From assembly GCA_029237685.1 (NCBI GenBank), contig JAQZBV010000030.1, forward strand, positions 1 to 56,144: a stretch of DNA of 56,144 bases, read 5' to 3'. The stretch comes from Cytophagaceae bacterium (GTDB lineage: Bacteria > Bacteroidota > Bacteroidia > Cytophagales > Cytophagaceae). The notes below the pieces were generated by a model. That model did not search any database. It saw nothing but the letters and a program-made list of their open reading frames with translations, and was not told where the DNA came from. Of the stretch, positions 1 to 7,500 are shown in pieces. A program made the position numbers and the translations under genes. Positions within the stretch are counted from its first letter, which is position 1. Every line of letters begins with the position of its first letter.

Positions 1-387
1 GACTTCTGAAAGCAATCTTTTAAAGCTACTGTTTTCAGGCACAGCTGGCGAATCAGGAGTTGTGATTTCAGTTTTATGGTAAATTTCTTTTGTGCTTTTA
101 TAAATCAGAAACAGACCGCCCATAATCAAAATCAACCCTTTACCTGAAAAGGCAATTCCGAAAAGACTGAATAAAGTTTTGTCTAAGTGTAAAATCCAGG
201 AAATAAAAGCCAGAAGAATCAGCCTCATGACCATAGCCAGACCTATTCCCCAATACCTTAATTTGTTCCGCTGACTTTCAGGCAGCTTGTCTGCTAAAAT
301 GGAAATGAAAATGATATTGTCGATCCCAAGAATGATCTCCAATACAATAAGAGAAATTAAGGGAATAATGGCCTCTGTGATGTTCAT
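1..387 (-). CDS. TerC family integral membrane protein, N-terminal part
   Basis: The gene runs off the left edge; 129 codons are present. The start ATG is at 387-385 and the protein begins MNITEAIIPLISLIVLEIIL, followed by GIDNIIFISILADKLP. The acidic GIDNIIF motif inside the first membrane segment is characteristic of the TerC/YceF family, which is associated with tellurite resistance and, in some members, metal export. Two more hydrophobic stretches follow (about residues 45-65 and 75-95), then a hydrophilic loop (ITTPDSPAVPENS) at the window edge. Family assignment is secure from the motif; the substrate is not known from sequence. Its stop codon is outside the window, so nothing can be said of its downstream neighbour. 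Confidence 0.85.
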   Translation of the reverse strand, partial: MNITEAIIPLISLIVLEIILGIDNIIFISILADKLPESQRNKLRYWGIGLAMVMRLILLAFISWILHLDKTLFSLFGIAFSGKGLILIMGGLFLIYKSTKEIYHKTEITTPDSPAVPENSSFKRLLSEV

Positions 388-506
388 GGTTGGTGTTTTA
401 AGCTAGTTTTTCACAAGCTGGGTTTGTATCTCAGTTATCATTCTAACAAACTTTATTCCAAATAATGAATAAGCGAATGATGAAATTCAACATCTCGCCA
501 GTGGGT

Positions 507-1652
507 TTAAAATGACTCTGCAACAGAGAAATAAAAATAGCCACCTTCCCGACCAATCGCATAGTCGAAACGAATATTTAATCGTTCGGCAGGATTGACC
601 GCCAGTCGAAGCCCTGATCCAAGAGAGTACTTGAGTGTGGACCCTTGTATATCACTGACGTGATAAAATACATCACCTATTCCCGCAAAGGCTACCATTC
701 CGAGTCTCCAAAACAAGGGAAACCGGTATTCCAGTTGAGTGCCTATAAAGTGGTTATCCCGGTAACGATACTTCGGATAGCCCCTTAGCATGTCATCTCC
801 TCCGGCTACTGAAAGATCGAGAAAGGGAACTTCTCCATAACTCAATCGTAATTTGGTTTGCAAGGCAAGCGCATGTTTCTTCTTAATCGGCCAATAGTGT
901 TGGTACAATCCGTTGATGTTAAAAAAAGAAAATGTACTTCCCAGGACAGGCGTATAGACATAGGTAGACAATTCAATCAGTTTTCCCGTTCTGGCGTTGA
1001 TGGCATTGTCCCGGCTATCATAGACACCCACGGCACCTACAGCTGAACCGACTCCGCCCTGATATCCTGTAATATTACCTTGTTCGAGTATACCGCCTTC
1101 GGTATACTTAAAATTATACTCGTATTCAAAGTGATAATCAATGCCAATAAAAAGCGAGGGCCTGATTTTTTTAAGTACTAAATTTTTAATACTCACCATG
1201 CTGTATTCATACCGTTCTTCATTGGATGGGGGCGAGTCATTGCCAACGCCATAGAAACGATCCGGAAATATGCGGTACCGAAGTTCACCTTTGATCAGGT
1301 AATTTTCGTTGCGGGTAAAAATATTCCACAAACTCCATACATCGAGTTGTTTATTTTGTGTGTAGTCTGCCAGAAATTGGATGTACGATACTCGTGTCAA
1401 TTTCTCGTAATCGAACTTTGGAGGTGTTTTAAAATAGTAGACACCCGCACCTCCAAAGGCCCATCGGGTATCCGGTGTATAATACACCAAAGGCAAAATA
1501 AATAAGCCCTGTTTTTCTACGGTAACCGTGTCGTCAAGCCGTCTGAACCCGAATAGTTTTTTTTTGTGGGTAATCTCCTGATTCTGGGCATGTGCTTCAT
1601 GCAGAATAAAACATATAAATAGAAGCGCGACAATCCGGAAAATACGAACCAT
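507..1652 (-). CDS. BamA/TamA-like outer-membrane beta-barrel protein without POTRA domains
   Basis: The protein has 381 residues. Residues 1-22 are a signal peptide ending at a likely AHA-QN cleavage site. The rest alternates polar and aromatic residues as in a 16-strand Omp85 barrel, contains GGDDMLRGYPKYRYRDN (the RGY/RGF region of surface-antigen D15 proteins) and ends in SVAESF with the terminal Phe used as an outer-membrane insertion signal. There is no room for POTRA repeats, so it is a short barrel rather than BamA itself. Such proteins are common in Bacteroidota next to metabolic or phosphatase genes, and their function is mostly unknown. It appears to be monocistronic, with palindromic hairpins upstream. 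Confidence 0.8.
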   Translation of the reverse strand: MVRIFRIVALLFICFILHEAHAQNQEITHKKKLFGFRRLDDTVTVEKQGLFILPLVYYTPDTRWAFGGAGVYYFKTPPKFDYEKLTRVSYIQFLADYTQNKQLDVWSLWNIFTRNENYLIKGELRYRIFPDRFYGVGNDSPPSNEERYEYSMVSIKNLVLKKIRPSLFIGIDYHFEYEYNFKYTEGGILEQGNITGYQGGVGSAVGAVGVYDSRDNAINARTGKLIELSTYVYTPVLGSTFSFFNINGLYQHYWPIKKKHALALQTKLRLSYGEVPFLDLSVAGGDDMLRGYPKYRYRDNHFIGTQLEYRFPLFWRLGMVAFAGIGDVFYHVSDIQGSTLKYSLGSGLRLAVNPAERLNIRFDYAIGREGGYFYFSVAESF

Positions 1653-1729
1653 AGTTTTTAATAGATGCTAAAGATAAGGATTTATTCCGCTAATCTTATT
1701 CATACGGCAGCCGGCATGATTTCTGTTAT

Positions 1730-1763
1730 CGCAAGCAATCCGATAGCTATCGGATTGCTTGCG
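1730..1763. repeat. Perfect 34-bp palindrome
   Basis: Left half CGCAAGCAATCCGATAG is followed directly by its exact reverse complement. It lies about 100 bp downstream of the DUF1801 stop codon and 78 bp upstream of the barrel-protein start. With no loop it could act as a cruciform, a factor-binding site or a terminator-like hairpin. Confidence 0.85.
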
Positions 1764-1775
1764 CCATCTGGATTA

Positions 1776-1823
1776 CACTTGGATTATATTGGCACCAGAA
1801 ATGAGGCCAATATAATCCGAAGT
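1776..1823. repeat. Second inverted repeat next to the palindrome (hairpin)
   Basis: Arms GGATTATATTGGC (1781-1793) and GCCAATATAATCC (1806-1818) are perfect complements around a 12-nt loop. The stem continues outward as CACTT / AAGTG with a one-base bulge. It lies directly downstream of the DUF1801 gene on the minus strand and probably ends its transcript. Confidence 0.75.
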
Positions 1824-1859
1824 GATTTATTCATGAGTGGATGCGAACGCACTGATTTT

Positions 1860-2249
1860 CTATTTTAATCTTTCCAGGAGACCTTTGCGCTTGACGATAT
1901 TTTTATAATCCCATTGAATGTCTTTGGCTTTTTTCAGCCAGCGCTTCAAGTCTTTGGCATTGATTTCTTCCACTGAAGTATAGCGCGCCTCTGCCGCTTT
2001 GAAGGAACCTTCGTTTTGTAGACCTTCTTCCTCAAACGATTGCCCGCTCCAGAATAATAAGCGAACGGAATTTTTTAGTTTGCTGTAACCCACTACCGGA
2101 TTACCCTCCAGGAACCAAACAGGGTGGCCATGCCAGATTTTGTTTTCAGCTTCAGGTAAGGTATTACAAATCTCTTTTGACAATACACGGCATATTTCTC
2201 TGTCTTCTACAGATTGTTTTTCATTGTAAGTTTCTATGTCTTTATTCAT
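1860..2249 (-). CDS. DUF1801 (YdhG-like) domain protein
   Basis: About 129 residues from the ATG at 2249, giving MNKDIETYNEKQSVEDRE. The open frame continues to 2306, but those 19 extra residues (Cys-rich, MIVHARLICTC) do not resemble the family, so the inner start is preferred. The motif KIWHGHPVWFLEGNPVVGY followed by VRLLFWSG matches the DUF1801 fold, whose relatives include B. subtilis YdhG/Fra, proposed iron chaperones; it is often fused or adjacent to other small enzymes. It is alone on its transcript between repeat-rich spacers. Function is inferred only at family level. Confidence 0.75.
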   Translation of the reverse strand: MNKDIETYNEKQSVEDREICRVLSKEICNTLPEAENKIWHGHPVWFLEGNPVVGYSKLKNSVRLLFWSGQSFEEEGLQNEGSFKAAEARYTSVEEINAKDLKRWLKKAKDIQWDYKNIVKRKGLLERLK

Positions 2250-2377
2250 TAGGGCATCAAAGAGCTTATAGATACAAGTGCAGATTAGACGTGCATGGAC
2301 GATCAATCTCCTGTCAAGATAAAAATATATTTTGACCCTACAATGATATGATACAAATTAACTCAGCCTGTTGCTGT

Positions 2378-2450
2378 CACGCAAGTCTGAAGCATGCTGC
2401 CTCAATTAAAAGTCTAGTCTCGCTGCGCTAAGACTTCCGATAAGAGGACT
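2378..2450. repeat. Family-2 intergenic hairpin repeat, copy 1
   Basis: Contains GCAAGTCTGAAGCATGCTGC, then CAATTAAAAGTC, then a hairpin around CTCGCTGCGCTAAGACTT. The same ordered parts recur at 7880, 10031 and 10985. It is partly diverged here. Confidence 0.7.
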
Positions 2451-2495
2451 TATATTCCCCAGAAATGAATTAGCCGGCGCATGCTATAACCTTTT

Positions 2496-2600
2496 CTGGC
2501 GCGAGCATCTTGCTTGTGCCTAACGTATATAGCACCTCCCGGTGCGGGTCAGCTATAACCTATATAAGTTATAAATTACGCTCAAACTTTCAATGAATTG
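2496..2600 (+). repeat. Left ~100-bp direct repeat flanking the VOC-SDR-Crp cassette
   Basis: Begins CTGGCGCGAGCATCTTGC, passes through AGCTATAACCTATATAAG and ends CTTTCAATGAATTG. It is matched nearly base for base, in the same orientation, by 4515-4615. Its first 25 bp are also the hairpin that starts other repeats in this region. Together with the family-2 copy at 2378 it fills the gene-free stretch 2250-2637. Confidence 0.85.
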
Positions 2601-2637
2601 TAACGGCAGTAAGTATAATATGGGGTATTCGTTTATC

Positions 2638-3003
2638 CTAGTTCTTACTTTCTAAGAAAGTTAACTTGTAACCGTCAGGGTCTTCAACTATTATAGTTTT
2701 ACCAAATGGAGTTTCGTTTATCCCACCTAAAACTACAACTTCTTTTTCTACCAGTTTGGCGTAAAGTTTTTCAATTTTTTCATCGGTAGCAAACCAAAGT
2801 GAAATACCCATTCCGAGTTCTTTATTGTCAAGGTTGCTTAAAGGTTTTCGTATAGCAAACATGGCTTCGCCTTTATTGCTCTTAAACAAACAAGCTTCGG
2901 GATTTTTTGAATCTTCTATTTCAAAACCCAGTTTTGATACATAGAAAGCTTTTGAGGTTTCTAACTCTTTTACTTGAAAAGATGCAAATCTTAATTGTCT
3001 CAT
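2638..3003 (-). CDS. VOC (glyoxalase/bleomycin-resistance fold) family protein
   Basis: 121 residues with the two-module VOC pattern: RFASFQVKELETSKAFYVSK at the start, and FGKTIIVEDPDGYKLTFLES at the end, where VEDPDGY is the usual second metal-site strand. Members are metal-dependent lyases, isomerases, dioxygenases or antibiotic-binding proteins; the substrate here cannot be deduced. The first metal His expected near residue 5 is not obvious, so it may be a binding rather than catalytic member. It begins 12 bp after the stop of the SDR gene on the same strand, so the two are co-transcribed. Confidence 0.85.
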   Translation of the reverse strand: MRQLRFASFQVKELETSKAFYVSKLGFEIEDSKNPEACLFKSNKGEAMFAIRKPLSNLDNKELGMGISLWFATDEKIEKLYAKLVEKEVVVLGGINETPFGKTIIVEDPDGYKLTFLESKN

Positions 3004-3015
3004 CGTTATTTGTTT

Positions 3016-3765
3016 TTACAATTGAGTAGCTCCGCCGTCTATTGGGAAATCGGCACCCGTAGTGAAACTGGCATCAGAAGATGCCAAAAATAGAATTGCG
3101 TTGGCCACTTCATCGGCCTCACCTAATCTTGCCATAGGCGTAATTTGAATAAACCTAGCTCTCATTGCTTCTGCCTGTTCCTTTGACTTAGTTTGTCCAT
3201 CAATAAATGGTGTTTCAATGGGACCAGGGCTTACAGAATTTACCCGAATTTTTTTGCTCATTAAATCGGCTGCCCATGTTCTTACAAAAGAACGAACCGC
3301 TGCCTTGCTTGCCGAATAAGTGGGATAAATAGGAACTCCTTTTTGATGTATACCTGAAGCAACAACAACTATTGCTCCTCCTTCGTTTAGCATAGGCAAT
3401 GCTTTTTGAACTGTGAAAAATGTTCCTTTGGCGTTGATGCTGAAAGTTTTGTCAAAGTGTTCGGATGTTACCCCTATGGTAGGAACAATTTCAACATAAG
3501 CCGCACAAGGAACTACGATGTCAATAGAGCCTTTTTCTGCTTTGATTTTTGCATACAGCTTGTCAAGGTCTTGAAGATTTGAAATGTCGCCTTGAACGCC
3601 TGTAACATTAGTGCCTATCTCTTTTACGGCTTTATCTAATTCAGCTTGGCGTCTTCCTGTAATAAATACATAAGCACCTTCTGCCACAAATTTTTTGGCG
3701 GTGGCTAAACCAATGCCGCTACTACCACCAGTAATAAGCACAACTTTGTTTTTGAATTTTTGCAT
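3016..3765 (-). CDS. Short-chain dehydrogenase/reductase
   Basis: 249 residues, classical SDR length. It has the nucleotide-binding TGGSSGIG (residues 12-19), TGRR after beta-2 (suggesting NADPH preference), the D60 acidic residue, and catalytic Ser137, Tyr150 and Lys154 (YSASK). The normally strict NNAG motif is replaced by PCAAY (86-90), which is odd though not necessarily inactivating. The ending SFTTGADFPIDGG is typical of the family. It is the first gene of a pair with the VOC gene and lies 102 bp downstream of a Crp/Fnr gene on the same strand. Confidence 0.88.
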   Translation of the reverse strand: MQKFKNKVVLITGGSSGIGLATAKKFVAEGAYVFITGRRQAELDKAVKEIGTNVTGVQGDISNLQDLDKLYAKIKAEKGSIDIVVPCAAYVEIVPTIGVTSEHFDKTFSINAKGTFFTVQKALPMLNEGGAIVVVASGIHQKGVPIYPTYSASKAAVRSFVRTWAADLMSKKIRVNSVSPGPIETPFIDGQTKSKEQAEAMRARFIQITPMARLGEADEVANAILFLASSDASFTTGADFPIDGGATQL

Positions 3766-3867
3766 ATCATGATTTTGAGAATTGTTATGTCAAAATTGAC
3801 TATGCAAAAATGCCGTTATGTATGGCGATAAAAAATGAAGTAGATTAGGAAATTAAGTTGAAGTAGT

Positions 3868-4455
3868 TCAACTTTTCTTTATTTTTTTGTTTCTGATTTT
3901 ACTCAAAAACTCTGTAGTAATTCCTAAATATGATGCAAGGATATACTGCGGAACACGATGGATAAGAGAAGGTTGGTTGTTTACAAATTCGTTATAGCGT
4001 TGCTCTGCTGACATGCTTAAACCCTGAAGAATTCTTTTTTGAAACATAGCCGAAGCATTTTGTGATGTAACACGAAAGAAGTGCTCAAATGCAGGAACTG
4101 TTTTAATAAGTAATTGTTCGTTTGCATAGCTCCATTGAATAAGTGTAGAATTTTCCAATGCTTCAACAAATAAAGTTGCTGGTTCCTGAAAAATATAGCT
4201 GCTAAGGTCAGAAATCCAATTATTTTCAGCAGCTAAAGTAACAGTATGCTCTTTCCCTGTATTAGATACCATATACGACCTTAAAAGTCCATTCACAACA
4301 AAACTCCGATGTTCACAAATAAAGTCGGGCTGTACAATAAATTGGTTCTTCCTTACTTTTTTGATTTTCAGGAGCGATGTAAAAAAATCTTCTTCCCCTT
4401 GTGTCAAATTGATGTAACGGGAAACATATTTTAGTATGGGTGTAAATTCGTCCAT
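3868..4455 (-). CDS. Crp/Fnr family transcriptional regulator
   Basis: 195 residues: an N-terminal cNMP-binding-like jelly roll (about 20-120; FIVQPDFICEHRSFVVNGLL, then EHTVTLAAENNWISDL) and a C-terminal winged helix (about 145-195) with recognition segment YLGITTEFLSKIRNKK. No FNR-type cysteines are seen and the phosphate-binding cassette Arg is not evident, so the ligand is unknown. Short Crp-like proteins of this kind are abundant in Bacteroidota and often control an adjacent SDR or oxidoreductase. It probably regulates the SDR-VOC pair downstream. It ends with a Lys-rich tail (KIKKS). Confidence 0.85.
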   Translation of the reverse strand: MDEFTPILKYVSRYINLTQGEEDFFTSLLKIKKVRKNQFIVQPDFICEHRSFVVNGLLRSYMVSNTGKEHTVTLAAENNWISDLSSYIFQEPATLFVEALENSTLIQWSYANEQLLIKTVPAFEHFFRVTSQNASAMFQKRILQGLSMSAEQRYNEFVNNQPSLIHRVPQYILASYLGITTEFLSKIRNKKIKKS

Positions 4456-4514
4456 TGAGCAAAGTTAAAATTATTCATGTACTAGGTTTTTCGGGGTCTG
4501 TGCGATTACTCTCG

Positions 4515-4615
4515 CTGGCGCGGTCATCTTGCTCGTGCCAAAGTATATAGCACCTGGTGCGGGCCAGCTATAACCTATATAAGTTATAAATTACTCGCAA
4601 ACTTTCAATGAATTG
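4515..4615 (+). repeat. Right ~100-bp direct repeat flanking the VOC-SDR-Crp cassette
   Basis: Begins CTGGCGCGGTCATCTTGC and ends CTTTCAATGAATTG. It has the same order and orientation as 2496-2600, with a few substitutions and a short indel near AGCACCT. The distance between copies is about 2.02 kb and they contain exactly three genes. Confidence 0.85.
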
Positions 4616-4620
4616 CCCAT

Positions 4621-4652
4621 AAAAAAAGGAATGATAGTTTCCTACCATTCCT
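4621..4652 (-). terminator. Minus-strand terminator-like hairpin with no gene above it
   Basis: On the minus strand, AGGAATGGTAG and CTATCATTCCT pair around GAAA and are followed by seven T. No minus-strand gene lies between this and 6274, so it is either a relic or ends transcription entering from the repeats. Confidence 0.55.
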
Positions 4653-4689
4653 CTGTTCTTACTTATATCTTTTTAGCATTCATTAGGCT

Positions 4690-4740
4690 CGAGCGGGACG
4701 CTCTATGAACTTTGGGGCACGAGCAAGATGCTCGCGCCAG
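4690..4740. repeat. Left 51-bp inverted repeat flanking the CDGSH gene
   Basis: Reads CGAGCGGGACGCTCTATG, then AACTTTGGGG, then CACGAGCAAGATGCTCGCGC-CAG. Its reverse complement recurs with a few changes at 5101-5151. Each copy contains two small hairpins (GAGC..GCTC and GGCACGAGC..GCTCGCGCC). Confidence 0.85.
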
Positions 4741-4829
4741 TGGGGAATGTTTTGTATAAGAGCAAGAGGAGCTTATTAAGAAATGTTCTACATGATTATT
4801 TGCCTACTTTAGGGGAAATATCAAAGATT

Positions 4830-5054
4830 ATGTCTAAAACAAAGATCACAATAAATAATAACGGTTCAGTTCGTATTGAAGGCGATTTTGAAATCGTAGA
4901 TAAAGCAGGAAATAATTATGATCTGGCTGGAAGAGAAGTGATCTCTTTGTGTCGTTGTGGCATGTCTAAAAACAAACCATTCTGCGACGGTTCACATAGC
5001 GGACATTTTGAGCATGAAGCAGTAGCTTTTGCTTTACCTCCGAAAAAAGCATAA
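4830..5054 (+). CDS. CDGSH iron-sulfur domain protein (mitoNEET-like)
   Basis: 74 residues from the ATG at 4830 (MSKTKITINNNGSVRIEG). A longer frame from 4728 would translate the flanking repeat and is rejected. CRCGMSKNKPFCDGSH fits the CDGSH signature C-x-C-x2-S-x3-P-x-C-D-G-S-H, which binds a 2Fe-2S cluster through three Cys and one His. Family members are small redox or electron-transfer proteins; the partner here is unknown. It is preceded by an MJ1618-like strand segment (FEIVDKAGNNYDL). The gene stands alone, bracketed by 51-bp inverted repeats. Confidence 0.9.
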   Translation: MSKTKITINNNGSVRIEGDFEIVDKAGNNYDLAGREVISLCRCGMSKNKPFCDGSHSGHFEHEAVAFALPPKKA

Positions 5055-5075
5055 GTACAAGGTGTCATAATAAAG

Positions 5076-5099
5076 AAGGCCATAAATGTTTATGGCCTT
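5076..5099 (+). terminator. Hairpin after the CDGSH gene
   Basis: AAGGCCATAAA and TTTATGGCCTT pair with almost no loop, 22 bp after the stop codon. There is no clear T tract. Confidence 0.6.
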
Positions 5100-5100
5100 G

Positions 5101-5151
5101 CTGGCGCAGCGCCTTCTGCTCGTGTCCAAAGTTCATAGAGCGTCCCGCTCG
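5101..5151. repeat. Right 51-bp inverted repeat flanking the CDGSH gene
   Basis: CTGGCGCAGCGCCTTCTGC followed by TCGTGTCCAAAGTTCATAGAG and CGTCCCGCTCG. The reverse complement matches 4690-4740 apart from a handful of bases. Confidence 0.85.
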
Positions 5152-5555
5152 GGAATTCTATAGCACAATCAAGTCAATTACCTCAGCTGTCACAAGTCTT
5201 GTGGGGTTGCATCCTATGCTAGCGACTATATCTATCGGTGCCAGCGGGGGATACATTAGAAACAAGCAAACAATACGCTAAAAGAGTAACGAATTGCCCA
5301 CATGTGATGAGGTGTACTGTTTGAAGAACGTATCTTACTCTACGCTTGATGAGTATATGGGATTTGTAAACGGTGTCTAATCGTCTCGTTATTTCTATAG
5401 CATGCTTTAAACTGCTTAATCAATGATTACAAGAAATAATAGAGGTTAGCGTTCGGATTTTGAAAGCGTTCTTCCGTTTGAAATAATAAATTATTTCGTG
5501 GCATGGTTATGTCGTTACATAGTTGGTTCATTCATTAACGTTTAACCAAAAGAAA
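5152..5555. other. Gene-free spacer with an 18-bp inverted repeat
   Basis: No coding frame is supported. A degenerate family-2 relic (CACAAGTCTTGTGG, about 5188-5201) is followed by unremarkable DNA. At 5480-5497 GAAATAAT-AA-ATTATTTC is a perfect inverted repeat about 60 bp ahead of the next start codon and could be an operator or promoter element. Confidence 0.4.
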
Positions 5556-6023
5556 ATGAAATTAAAATGCATCACACTTCTATCAGGCCTTTTCATGATT
5601 TCAAGTACTACATTTGCACAGACTGTAAGTACTGATCAAATCAATGCTATAAAAAATGATACAAGAATGTTAAGAATAGCCATTGCGATCAATGATCAGA
5701 AATTAGAATTGGCTAAATTACAAAATCAAGTTTCAGAAAAAACAGAGGATGTAGATAAAGCAACCAAAGCTTCACAAAGTGCAGCGGACGTCAATCAAAA
5801 TAACGCGACTATTCTTAACAACGACGACCTTGACAAAAAGAAAGCACATAAAGCTAGAAAGTCAGCGCAGAGCGCGGAGAACAGCTCTTCTAAAGCGCGT
5901 AAGGCTCAGGGTAGATTAGAAGATCTAAATAAGGATATTGATCAACTTAAAAAAGACATAGCGGAGAATGAAGAAAAACTAAACGCTATGGGTGGTTCAC
6001 AGTACGTGCATCCGGCTAGTTAA
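5556..6023 (+). CDS. Small exported coiled-coil protein
   Basis: 155 residues from the ATG at 5556 (MKLKCITLLSGLFMISSTTF). An earlier in-frame ATG at 5523 would put 11 polar residues ahead of the signal peptide and is less likely. A signal peptide ends near TFA-QT. The mature part is almost entirely charged alpha-helix with heptad patterning (IAINDQKLELAKLQNQVSEK, then LEDLNKDIDQLKKDIAENEE), interrupted by an Ala/Ser/Lys/Asp-rich stretch. I do not recognise a named family. It is probably a periplasmic or surface coiled-coil protein. A strong terminator follows. Confidence 0.7.
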   Translation: MKLKCITLLSGLFMISSTTFAQTVSTDQINAIKNDTRMLRIAIAINDQKLELAKLQNQVSEKTEDVDKATKASQSAADVNQNNATILNNDDLDKKKAHKARKSAQSAENSSSKARKAQGRLEDLNKDIDQLKKDIAENEEKLNAMGGSQYVHPAS

Positions 6024-6044
6024 TATTCATTCGATTAAACTGTA

Positions 6045-6095
6045 AAAGCATCAATAAAACTGCCTGCCAGTATTTATTGATGCTTTATTTTTTTT
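6045..6095 (+). terminator. Rho-independent terminator
   Basis: AAAGCATCAATAAA pairs with TTTATTGATGCTTT and is followed by A and eight T. It lies 21 bp after the coiled-coil gene. Confidence 0.85.
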
Positions 6096-6102
6096 AATCT
6101 CA

Positions 6103-6242
6103 TTGGCGCAAGCATTTGCTTGTGCCTATTGTGTCTTAGCGCATTTGCGCGGGCTTCATAGTTAACAACAGCCGTTGTGTTATTACATTCCCGAGCTGTA
6201 AGCTCTATGTGGCGTTAAGGTACAAGCGAAAGCTTTCGCCAG
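6103..6242. mobile_element. MITE-like element, copy 1 (~140 bp)
   Basis: Starts TTGGCGCAAGCATTTGCTTG and ends in the roughly complementary AAGCGAAAGCTTTCGCCAG, giving terminal inverted repeats of about 25 bp. The interior (TAGTTAACAACAGCCG, then TTGTGTTATTACAT) is shared with copies at 6923 and 8271. No coding capacity. Confidence 0.65.
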
Positions 6243-6273
6243 CAGGGGATATCGTTGACAGTGGGAGACCATT

Positions 6274-6879
6274 TTAATTTTCACCTCTGCAATATCCAAG
6301 ATAAAACATTGGACGAAACTTTATCGTATCAGCTGAATTTCCGATGGGATGTAAATACCCATTACGAATTATAACCTTCTCACCAAGTTGATCTACTTTT
6401 TTGCCATCATATTTTAAAAACAACGTGTCACCTTTTTTCCTCCATTGCCCGGTCCACCATTTATCGTATCCGAATACACCTGTCCAATTTAATTCAAATG
6501 ATTGGTCTTGCCTGAACTTGATGGTTGCTTGATTTTGTGTTCCTTCGTAACAAGCCCTGATTTCTATATTGCTTTCTAATCGTTCAGAGTCGAGTCGGTA
6601 AGGGCTAAAGAGAGTATAAGTCAAAGTAGTGAAGGTTATAATTGTTGGCAAACACTGCTTAAAAGTTAAATTTTTCCTCTCACGAAAAACTTGAACGAGT
6701 CCGATGATAGTGTAAACTACAATGGCAATAAAAGTTGCAGGGATAAGAAGTGTCAGTACTATAAAAACCGCGCCCGTTAGATACTTATCTATATGATAGT
6801 AAAAAATAGTCAACAGGAGATAGGTGACAGAAATTAATGTCGTAATAAATGTTCGTTTTGTAATTGTACTGTTGGTCAT
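6274..6879 (-). CDS. Hypothetical membrane protein with C-terminal soluble domain
   Basis: 201 residues. Three hydrophobic segments (about 12-29, 36-63 and 76-92) precede a soluble domain of about 105 residues (QDQSFELNWTGVFGYDKWWT, then GQWRKKGDTLFLKYDG) that looks like a small beta-rich fold with alternating hydrophobic residues. I do not recognise the family. The gene sits between two direct copies of the MITE-like repeat (6103-6242 and 6923-7024), so it may be an accessory insertion. The chosen ATG at 6879 gives a short polar N-terminus before the first membrane segment. Confidence 0.6.
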   Translation of the reverse strand: MTNSTITKRTFITTLISVTYLLLTIFYYHIDKYLTGAVFIVLTLLIPATFIAIVVYTIIGLVQVFRERKNLTFKQCLPTIITFTTLTYTLFSPYRLDSERLESNIEIRACYEGTQNQATIKFRQDQSFELNWTGVFGYDKWWTGQWRKKGDTLFLKYDGKKVDQLGEKVIIRNGYLHPIGNSADTIKFRPMFYLGYCRGEN

Positions 6880-6922
6880 TTATAATTACTATTTATTTAT
6901 GGGACTTACTGTTTGAAACTGA

Positions 6923-7024
6923 GCTGGCGCAAGCATTTGCTTGTGCCTATTGTGTCATAGCGCATTTGCGCGGGCTTGATAGTTAACAACAGCCGTTGTG
7001 TTGTTACATCCCCGAGCTGCAAGC
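6923..7024. mobile_element. MITE-like element, copy 2 (3'-truncated)
   Basis: GCTGGCGCAAGCATTTGCTT followed by the same interior as copy 1, up to CCCCGAGCTGCAAGC. The right terminal repeat is absent. The element stops about 7 bp before the stop codon of the next gene. Confidence 0.65.
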
Positions 7025-7030
7025 CTACTA

Positions 7031-7489
7031 TTAATTATCGAAAGGAGAAAAATACTCCTCGCTTATTACTATGCCGTCTTTGTATTTACTTTCTACTAGT
7101 AGTTTTCCATTTTTATCCCAGGCTTTCCAAGTGCCATTTTCGTTTCCGTTGATCAGTTCACCTTCTCGTTCTTTCTGTCCATTTTCATGGTAAGCTATCC
7201 ATTTTCCATGCAGTTTGCCTTCTACATAATCGCCTTCTGCTCTTTTTGTGCCATTAGGCCAATAATGAATGGTGTGACCATGTCGTATGTCATTTTTGAA
7301 ATAAGTTTCACTTTGTTTTTCTCCAGTCTCGTAATAATAAATCCACAGTCCTGTGGCCTTACCGGAATAGAGTTGACCTTCTTTTTTTAGTTTGCCATTA
7401 TCCCAATATATTTTTTTATCCATGGGATTGCATGAAGTAACCATTGAAAGAAAAAAGAGGGATAAAATTGTTGTTACTATAAGTCTCAT
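7031..7489 (-). CDS. MORN-repeat lipoprotein (YwqK-like)
   Basis: 152 residues with a lipoprotein signal peptide (lipobox LSMVTSC, Cys20). About five MORN-like repeats of 20-23 residues follow, with cores such as GKLHGKWIAYHENGQKEREG and GNENGTWKAWDKNGKLLVES. This is the toxin-antitoxin YwqK-type architecture common in Bacteroidota, although the toxin-antitoxin label is weakly supported for these lipoproteins. It is followed 11 bp upstream by the next minus-strand lipoprotein gene, so the two form an operon with the 119-residue lipoprotein first. Confidence 0.8.
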   Translation of the reverse strand: MRLIVTTILSLFFLSMVTSCNPMDKKIYWDNGKLKKEGQLYSGKATGLWIYYYETGEKQSETYFKNDIRHGHTIHYWPNGTKRAEGDYVEGKLHGKWIAYHENGQKEREGELINGNENGTWKAWDKNGKLLVESKYKDGIVISEEYFSPFDN

Positions 7490-7500
7490 GTGATATTGTA

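Noticed and set aside
1665-1868. 67-residue frame over the palindromes
   Set aside because: Almost entirely made of the palindrome and hairpin sequence.
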